Origin: Theodoxus fluviatilis | Lineage: Eukaryota; Mollusca; Gastropoda; Cycloneritida; Neritidae | NCBI GenBank assembly: GCA_034096865.1 | Contig: JAWQFJ010005553.1 | Location: 1-11,478 of the forward strand | Reading direction: 5' to 3' | DNA: 11,478 nucleotides | Shown: one piece after another, positions 6,406-11,478 of the stretch | Numbering within the stretch: the stretch's first letter is position 1 | Layout: each line of letters opens with the position of its first letter | Translations under genes and position numbers: made by a program | Notes under the pieces: model-generated | The model's database searches: none | What the model saw: only the letters and a program-made list of their open reading frames with translations | Told to the model about the DNA's origin: nothing

Positions 6406-6477
6406 ATGGCGGATATGTCTTCACTTTGCACAGAAAACGATGTATTTGGGGAAAATAGAAAACCATCCAAAGAAAAT
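6406..6477 (+). CDS. Candidate first coding exon, gene unidentified
   Basis: ATGGCGGATATG opens a 24-codon frame ending AAT|GTAAGC, a plausible 5' splice site (GT at 6478-6479). The peptide starts MADMSSLCTEND and ends KPSKEN. It is hydrophilic, of normal composition and has no repeat character. Unspliced, the frame closes at TAA 6496, giving 30 codons. Support is the start context (G at +4), the two CCAAT boxes just upstream and the donor. The KEN triplet matches an anaphase-promoting-complex degron but is too short to mean much. The next exon would lie beyond the CCT array; none is identified. Confidence 0.3.
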
Positions 6478-6551
6478 GTAAGCCATGAACAGCTTTAATT
6501 TATCAAAGCTGTATGTTGACTGCATCAAAAGGTCCTGAAAGATTCTAAAAA

Positions 6552-6939
6552 TCCTACTCCTCCTACTCCTCCTACTCCTCCCTCCTCCCTCCTCCTCCCT
6601 CCTCCTCCTCCTCCTCCTCCTCCTCCTCCTCCTCCTCCTCCTCCTCCTCCTCCTCCTCCTCCTCCTCCTCCTCCTCCTCCTCCTCCTCCTCCTCCTCCTC
6701 CTCCTCCTCCTCCTCCTCCTCCTCCTCCTCCTCCCTCTTCCTCCCTCCTCCTCCTCCCTCTTCCTCCCTCCTCCTCCTCCTCCTCCTCCTCCTCCTCCTC
6801 CTCCTCCCTCTTCCTCCTCCTCCTCCTCCTCCCTCTTCCTCCCTCCTCCTCCTCCTCCTCCTCCTCCTCCTCCTCCTCCTCCTCCTCCTCCTCCTCCTCC
6901 TCCTCCTCCTCCTCCTCCTCCTCCTTCTTCTCCTCCTCC
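6552..6939. repeat. (CCT)n trinucleotide array
   Basis: About 390 bases of CCT/TCC with CCCTCTTCCTCC and CTTCTT interruptions, opening with CCTACT variants. It is homopurine-homopyrimidine over nearly its whole length, so it is a strong candidate for triplex (H-DNA) formation. Open frames across it (poly-Glu, poly-Arg, poly-Gly on the minus strand) are repeat artefacts. It ends at the target site of the solo LTR. Confidence 0.97.
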
Positions 6940-6944
6940 TCGTC
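6940..6944. repeat. Left target-site duplication of solo LTR
   Basis: TCGTC abuts the TGTCACGA start of the LTR and is repeated exactly at 7721-7725 after the TCGTAACA end. A 5-bp duplication is usual for Ty3/gypsy-type integrases. Confidence 0.75.
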
Positions 6945-7167
6945 TGTCACGAATGCGGCGGTTGGGGCGCTGAGCGTGATGTACGTTCTGAGTGATAGTT
7001 TTGATTATGTTGGTTAAACCTGTGTTTTTGCGTGCCGCACGAGTTCTTTGAGGCGGAATGGCGGGGTTTTGCAATAAATGCAGCGGGGTTTTGACGGTTA
7101 GGGGGCTCCCGTTCACTTGGTGTCGAACAGGCTGCGAGGTTGCTGTTGGGGAGCGGGGCGATAAAAT

Positions 7168-7227
7168 GAGCTTGGGCTCTGTGTGGTCGGGGAGTGGGGG
7201 CGGTGCGAAGAGCTTGGGCTCTGTGTG
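7168..7227. repeat. Direct repeat inside the LTR
   Basis: GAGCTTGGGCTCTGTGTG occurs at 7168-7185 and again at 7210-7227, a 42-bp period. LTR U3 regions often carry such tandem enhancer-like duplications; a function here is inference. Confidence 0.8.
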
Positions 7228-7429
7228 ACGGTGCTATGGACATGTGAGTAGACCGGCTTATTGTGTTCTGTGGTTCCGCGGTGTTTTTGCTGATTTAGCC
7301 AGTAAGTGTTGCTGTTGTACAACCTGCTGTGCGGACTGCTGTGTATGCAGTGTAAGATTGTTCTGGTCTGTGAGTGGCCTGGTTTGGTTATTAGATATTG
7401 CTGTTCTGTACCTTACCGGGTTGATTGCT

Positions 7430-7499
7430 GTGTATGCCGTGTAAGAGTTTCCGGCGAGGTTTATGTGTATGCCGGGTAAGAGTTTCCGGCGACGTTTAT
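7430..7499. repeat. 35-bp tandem duplication inside the LTR
   Basis: GTGTATGCCG[T/G]GTAAGAGTTTCCGGCGA[G/C]GTTTAT occurs twice in direct succession (7430-7464 and 7465-7499) with two differences. A related partial motif, GTGTATGCAGTGTAAGA, occurs upstream near 7340-7356. Confidence 0.85.
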
Positions 7500-7720
7500 A
7501 GACAAATAGAAACAAAGTGCTGTTGTTGCAATTTACGGACCTATCTGCTGCAGTGTCTGCAATGTATTATTGAATTGCCATGTTGAACTTTGCGAGCGTG
7601 GTGTTGTGTAAAACTATTCTCTCATTCTGAAATACAAAGTTTCTTCAGTTTTCAAAGTTCCCTACTCGTGTCGAGTTATATTTTCACCCGCTTAGACCTC
7701 GGGCAATCCGGGTCGTAACA

Positions 7721-7991
7721 TCGTCCTCGTCCTCGTCGTCGTCGTCGTCGTCCGTCGTCGTCCGTCGTCGTCGTCGTCCGTCGTCTGTCGTCGTCCGTCG
7801 TCCGTCGTCGTCCGTCGTCGTCCGTCGTCGTCCGTCGTCCGTCGTCGTCGTCGTCCGTCGTCCGTCGTCGTCCGTCGTCCGTCGTCGTCGTCGTCCGTCG
7901 TCGTCGTCGTCGTCGTCCGTCGTCCGTCGTCGTCGTCCGTCGCCGTCGACCGTCGTCGTCGTCCGTCGTCGTCATCGTCGTCGTCGTCGTC
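7721..7991. repeat. (CGT)n / CCGTCGTCGT compound array
   Basis: About 270 bases of CGT triplets with frequent one-base insertions giving CCGTCGT and CCGTCGTCGT higher-order units. It is very CpG-dense, unlike the CCT array on the other side of the LTR. The first five bases are the LTR target duplication. The minus-strand Asp/Gly/Arg/Thr-repeat frame is an artefact. Confidence 0.97.
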
Positions 7992-8720
7992 AACATCAAA
8001 CCTGTCAACTGCTATAAAAAAAACTCTTTAGAGAATTTTCCCATCCGCTCTGGAAGGCTGTCTGTGAAGATTTTGCAGGTGACGCTTCGATTCCTGCCAT
8101 AGGAGAGTCGTAGAGCCCCATCCTTCTTATTCTGGGCACACCATTCACGCCCTCCACAAACAAGGAACCCTTCCCCAGTCCGTGGCCGCATAGATCGATG
8201 GCTCCTTGCACTGCCTCTCCACTGCCCTGAGTACTCGCCTCTCCCATTGCAGGGCGGACACAGGGGAAGGTGAGAAAAGCTGTCATCACAGCCATTCAAG
8301 CACCCTCTGCGGTAACTCGAGTTCCATATAGAATTTCAGCCTGGCCCTCCTCGAGTAATATTGTAACAGGAGAATGTACATATACTGCATACTGTGTCAG
8401 AGCAAGAATTTACGATACTGTAGATTCGTCCCTTTCTCTGAACTTGTTCGGTGAGACAGTATACCGACTCATGTTGCAGCGACTCCGTATATGACCAACA
8501 CAGATGTCCGTCATCCTTGGTTAGAAGAGTCGGCGAAGTAGTACAGTTTCTAAGAAATATTGCTTTGGACGACGTGGAGGCCTTGTCTTGACATGCGTGT
8601 CACGTCTACACTAGAGGTTCTGGCGAATGCTTACCAGCAGAACGCAAGCTGCAAGAAGTACAACTGGATCAGCATCTCAGCCGTCTGTAACCTGTAATAT
8701 CGCATCCGAGGTGAGGTTGA
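7992..8720. other. Unassigned sequence, no gene recognised
   Basis: Two overlapping minus-strand open frames of about 95 codons cover 8005-8299. They are mutually incompatible and neither shows a motif I recognise. A plus-strand TATAAAA lies near 8013. Splice-like pairs occur (CCCATTGCAG before 8254; GGGGAAG|GTGAGA near 8272), but the interval between them is only about 17 bases. The segment is not low complexity and could be host intron or intergenic DNA. Confidence 0.5.
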
Positions 8721-8723
8721 TGC

Positions 8724-9184
8724 TTGGAAGTTGAACGTGACCACAAACTGTTGCCATTGCTTCGGGAAAAGCGCTTGAAGACCTGTTGTGGATTTTCCTA
8801 CGGCGACCATGACACAATCGTTCGAGTGTCAATTACTCTGGTTTGTGAAGATAGAATCGTTCAGAGTGTCCTACTTCGCTTAAGGCCGAGACCTAAGAGT
8901 ATGTCGTTTACAGTTGTAACCCTGAAAGAGGTTGAGGAAAAGGAAAGCCTATATCTGCATATGGTCATGATAACACGGTTTTGTGCAACTATCAACATTT
9001 CAGACCAATCGATTAGACGTCAGCTGCGTTCGTACGACAGCAAAATTCAAAAAAGGATGTTCCTGTCAAGAACATGACAATCTGGCAGGTTTCACGGTGG
9101 ACTAGCGACTATGACGGTCGCTTACGCAGGCCATATCAATTTGCGTCGGACAACATCCAGGAAGGTGGGCGGATGACAGCGTGA
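8724..9184. other. Unassigned sequence with a 117-codon open frame
   Basis: A plus-strand frame is open from 8724 to 9077 but has no ATG at its start; the first internal Met comes far downstream. The product is mixed hydrophilic and basic (VLLRLRPRPKS; SDQSIRRQLR) with no recognised domain. Its codon use gives no strong coding signal by eye. It may be a decayed coding fragment or chance. No ribosomal, tRNA or repeat signature is visible. Confidence 0.35.
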
Positions 9185-9412
9185 GGACAGCATGCCCTCC
9201 AAAACGCCTTCACGACCTACTCCACTCAGCCGGTATCGCTATCACCGGGCGCCTGCGCTTTATCTCTAACCTTCGGACTGAAGCGGCGATGGTGGAGAGC
9301 TCTGCTTGGAGTCTCCGCTATCGACAACAGCAGGGTCTGCATTTTGATAGCAAACATTGCTCGGTCCTTCGCCATATGTCGGGCGCACCCTAACACTGCA
9401 TTGTCAGTCTAG

Positions 9413-9519
9413 TGTCAATTGTCGGCGGATGTTTGTTGTCCTCCTTACTGGAATGTAGCCGCGCTTGCCTCCATCGCTGTCTTCATCTTCCTCGCCTGGA
9501 GGTGGATCTGCATGGAAAG
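9413..9519 (+). CDS. Candidate exon encoding a membrane span
   Basis: Bounded by GTCAGTCTAG (acceptor, exon from 9413) and GGAAAG|GTGAGT (a near-consensus donor, GT at 9520). The 107-nt interval is open in one frame, phase 0 in and phase 2 out. It encodes a Cys/Pro-containing lead, then about 19 hydrophobic residues (NVAALASIAVFIFLAWRWI) and a basic end, as in a single-pass membrane helix. The same frame is open upstream from 9185 except for the TAG at 9410-9412, which itself supplies the acceptor AG. The pyrimidine tract is weak. Gene identity unknown. Confidence 0.25.
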
Positions 9520-9570
9520 GTGAGTCTGCAAGGAAACGAGTGTCTAAGGCAGACACAATTCATCCATAAT

Positions 9571-9960
9571 GCAGTGAGATACTGACATCACCACTGTGCC
9601 TTCGTTAAAGTTGATTATTTGTTGGACGGTAAATGGCTCCAGTTCTTACATGTGAGGTGTTACAGGACGGGGAGGTATTTAGTGCACTGTGAGATGTGGA
9701 TGTCACCATCATACCGACGTAATTGTTCGTTATTTATCGGCTAATAGATCGTTCCAGTTCTTCAGTGTTCAGGTATCACAGGGCAGAAATGTAATCTATG
9801 CACAGTAAGATGCTGACATCTCCGTCAGTATTAACGTCAGTCAGTCTGTTGTACGAACGATACCTTTAGTTCTTTCAAACGAAGTGGTCCATGCATCGTA
9901 ATTTATGAGCAGAGAAATGCTGCCATCACCACTGTATGGAGGTCTATGATTTAGTTGTAC
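9571..9960. repeat. Degenerate ~112-bp tandem repeat, 3.5 units
   Basis: Units start at about 9571, 9683, 9799 and 9907. Each opens with a variant of GCA[C]AGTGAGATGCTGACATCACC. In the first three units this is followed about 80 bases later by CCAGTTCTT...CAGGTATCACAGGGCAG or a diverged form. Spacings of about 112, 116 and 108 bp show one decayed tandem array. Divergence between units is high, so it is old. No open frame persists through it. Confidence 0.6.
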
Positions 9961-10242
9961 GACTGGTCACTACATCTTTTCGAACAAATAGGTCTCTATC
10001 TATTTGTGTCAGGCTTCCGGATTTGCATGTCAGGAAAGCGCCTTGATCAGTGTGTGTGTTTGTCCTTGTCAAACACCTAGATCTTAGGGAGCAGAAGCCG
10101 GATGAGTTCGTTACATTTCGAAAGATCGCCTTCTCCGAAGCTGCTGTGCTTTTAGGAAAAGGCGTCACATGCGTTAATAATGTAGTAAAAGAGATTGGCG
10201 ACAACTGTGTTTGATTTTGTACTGTGTCTTATTTAAAATGCT
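9961..10242. other. Unassigned stretch, no gene recognised
   Basis: A minus-strand frame of about 86 codons is open across it but shows no recognised motif. The tail end is AT-rich and leads into the MITE at 10243. Nothing else is visible. Confidence 0.5.
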
Positions 10243-10467
10243 GGCCCCGTATCCAGAACGGCGTTTTATCTTTTTAACACTCGATTTATCCCCTAACCCC
10301 GGGTTATCTTGATCGGTTAGATAAGGTACGCTCGTCAGAGGATCCTAGGTTGCGCTTTGCTATATATACTGGTTTCCAGCCAAGGGAGAGCGGAACAGAC
10401 AGTTGGAATCGTCTGAGTTGAGAGATAAATCGGGGTTAAAATAACTCGCCGTTCTGGATACGGGCCC
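10243..10467. mobile_element. 225-bp MITE with imperfect TIRs
   Basis: The left end GGCCCCGTATCCAGAACGGC and the reverse complement of the right end, GGGCCCGTATCCAGAACGGC, differ at one base. Weaker complementarity continues inward for about 25 more bases (GTTTTATC...TTTAAC / GAGTTATTTTAAC; TCGATTTATC / CCGATTTATC). The interior has TATATATA near 10361 and no coding capacity. No target-site duplication is clear, so the superfamily is left open. Confidence 0.7.
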
Positions 10468-11030
10468 TTGTTTTTTTATATAGAAAAGTGAAATGTTGTA
10501 AAAGCCGATTTGTGAGCTCGCTTTCGGCATTGAACAAGAGTGAACGAGTCATGTGACTTGGAATTTGTGATGCAGTACTACTAGTGTTACATATCAAAGT
10601 GGAACGAAGTACGTTCAAGGTGGAACGTGGTACGCAAGGATCTTGCTGTCATTTGATAGGAAATGGTTTAATATTCCATTTATTTTGCAGCAGTTGGTAT
10701 TTTCAATTATGCTGCTATATTAATGAAAATACCCTCGAATAGTGTATCAAAAAACCTCTTATTTAGAACTTTTTTGTTAGGTAGACGATGCTAGTCTTTG
10801 TGTGTTAAGCGTCTTTGCACGCAGGCGAAAACCTTTTTAAAATACCCAACACACAATGCATTTGTAATGAGATTGCACTCTTTTTCCTAGTATCCATTGT
10901 TTGATAAAATGTGGAAATTGTGTCATGTTGGGGCGTGATGATAAGGATTTTACTGAGAGATCACTGTGTTGAAATGTGTGTTTCGACTTAGTTGTGTACG
11001 AGTAAACAAAGTGAATCTACGTTTAGTCCC
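10468..11030. other. AT-rich unassigned stretch
   Basis: No gene is seen. A short imperfect tandem, GTGGAACGAAGTACGTTCAAG then GTGGAACGTGGTACGCAAGG (10600-10639, the first copy containing the palindromic GAACG-n5-CGTTC), is the only visible structure. The rest looks like intron or intergenic sequence. Confidence 0.5.
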
Positions 11031-11039
11031 CGACCGGAT

Positions 11040-11105
11040 ATGTGTGTGCTCTTGCATTTGTGTGCAGGTGTGCGTGCGTGCGAGTGCGTGTGTATGAGTG
11101 CGTGC
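11040..11105. repeat. GT-rich imperfect microsatellite
   Basis: TGTGTGTGC, GTGTGCAGGTGTGCGTGCGTGCGAGTGCGTGTG and related blocks form an interrupted GT/GC purine-pyrimidine run, then AATAAA at about 11107-11112. Open frames through it are Cys/Val-rich and not credible. Confidence 0.7.
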
Positions 11106-11112
11106 GAAAATA

Positions 11113-11478
11113 AATCCTTGAAGACTAAGATTTCCTCGGAAAGAATGGATTGCATCTTCCCCAATCTTGGTGCAAAGCTGGTAGGCGGTGAGACCATTTT
11201 CCAGTCAAAGCTTACTTTTTTGTTGATGAAAAAACGACGTGAACAGATGTTGTGATGAAGTCGAGTGGGCCAACAACACTGTCGTCAGCCGGGTCACATG
11301 ACTGAAACTCCCTGTCCGATGCCCTCTGTGAATGGATGTCGCCACGAACATTTTAGAGACTCCTGAAGATCTCTCCTCAGACAACCGTTGCAATAAGTGT
11401 GCTTACTAAGCTCTGGGTGCGCTACCAGACATTCCTTTGAAGCGGGCACAGATGGATATTAAAGCGAATATGATGATG
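11113..11478. other. Unassigned 3' end of window
   Basis: No gene is recognised on either strand. Short frames (about 60-85 codons) begin inside the GT-rich tract or overlap each other. The last bases carry a small GATGATG run. Nothing further can be supported. Confidence 0.5.

Larger units (their letters stand above)
6945..7720. mobile_element. Solo LTR, Ty3/gypsy-like, 776 bp
   Basis: The sequence starts TGTCACGA and ends TCGTAACA, terminal inverted repeats with one mismatch and canonical TG...CA. It is flanked by the 5-bp duplication TCGTC. No primer-binding site, gag-pol or second LTR adjoins it: triplet repeats lie on both sides. It is therefore a solo LTR left by LTR-LTR recombination. 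It contains an AATAAA at 7073-7078 and two internal tandem duplications. Superfamily assignment rests on end sequence and duplication length. Transcription strand is uncertain; AATAAA favours plus. Short open frames inside are not genes. Confidence 0.8.

Noticed and set aside
5933..6466. 177-codon minus-strand open frame
   Set aside because: AT-rich, no recognisable motif or domain, no acceptable promoter, and it overlaps a better plus-strand exon candidate. It could be revisited if transcripts map to the minus strand.
6421..7116. Poly-Gly/Arg/Glu minus-strand frames
   Set aside because: Readings of the CCT array; each frame gives a homopolymer, and the ends run into the solo LTR.
7244..7515. 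Cys-rich plus-strand frame and opposing minus frame within the LTR
   Set aside because: They lie wholly inside the solo LTR, overlap each other and contain its internal tandem repeats.
7676..8008. Asp/Thr/Arg-repeat minus-strand frame
   Set aside because: Reading of the CGT array.
8005..8299. Two overlapping minus-strand frames of about 95 codons
   Set aside because: They are mutually exclusive readings; neither has a recognised domain, a convincing signal peptide or splice context.
9100..9300. Possible decayed Tc1/mariner transposase
   Set aside because: Phrases such as RLRRPYQFASDN and SDQSIRRQLR looked vaguely transposase-like, but no DDE triad, helix-turn-helix or flanking inverted repeats could be found.

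Overview
This is eukaryotic, almost certainly metazoan, DNA. It is dominated by microsatellites and transposable elements, and no complete cellular gene is visible. Long (CT)n and (CA)n arrays, 3' ends built as a GGCC hairpin, then AATAAA, then a short tandem tail such as (TTCAG)n or (GTTC)n, and ORFs of the WRRKxPAQxRRDQxRA type fit a mollusc, perhaps a marine gastropod. That assignment is inference from repeat style, not from a recognised gene.

Layout. Positions 1-706 hold a tandem duplication of about 424 bp: two copies of a (CT)n array plus a 234-bp body carrying a GGCC hairpin and a minus-strand A+T tail. Positions 711-930 end in a plus-strand retroelement-like tail. Positions 931-1583 are unassigned single-copy-looking sequence. 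Positions 1584-5173 are a train of same-strand elements separated by (CT)n arrays: a 3'-end fragment (1700-1825), then two diverged copies of one ORF-bearing retroelement family (about 1972-3089 and 3154-5173). The first copy has one frameshift. The second has a 4-bp duplication frameshift and is split by a DNA transposon at 4135-4883 with perfect 71-bp terminal inverted repeats. Inside that transposon lies a second inverted repeat with 151-bp arms (4248-4589).

Positions 5173-5565 are CT and CA microsatellite, with Z-DNA-type tracts and a small CCGGAAGT/ATGGCG island between the two CA arrays. Positions 5566-6550 hold the best candidates for host gene starts: a TATA box with a downstream splice donor (5852-5942), and paired CCAAT boxes followed by an ATGGCGG start and a 72-bp candidate first coding exon (6406-6477). 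Positions 6552-6944 are a (CCT)n array and 7721-7991 a (CGT)n array. Between them is a well-formed solo LTR (6945-7720) with TG...CA ends and a 5-bp target-site duplication, TCGTC.

Positions 7992-9400 are unassigned. A possible membrane-spanning exon lies at 9413-9519. A degenerate tandem repeat of about 112 bp runs from 9571 to about 9960, and a 225-bp inverted-repeat MITE occupies 10243-10467. The remainder is AT-rich and unassigned apart from a GT-rich stretch near 11040-11105.

The parts do not form one pathway. The recurring theme is retroelements nested with DNA transposons and coupled to microsatellites. The most distinctive item is the ORF-bearing retroelement family with no reverse transcriptase, present in two head-to-tail copies; it may be a non-autonomous, ORF1-only retroposon family.
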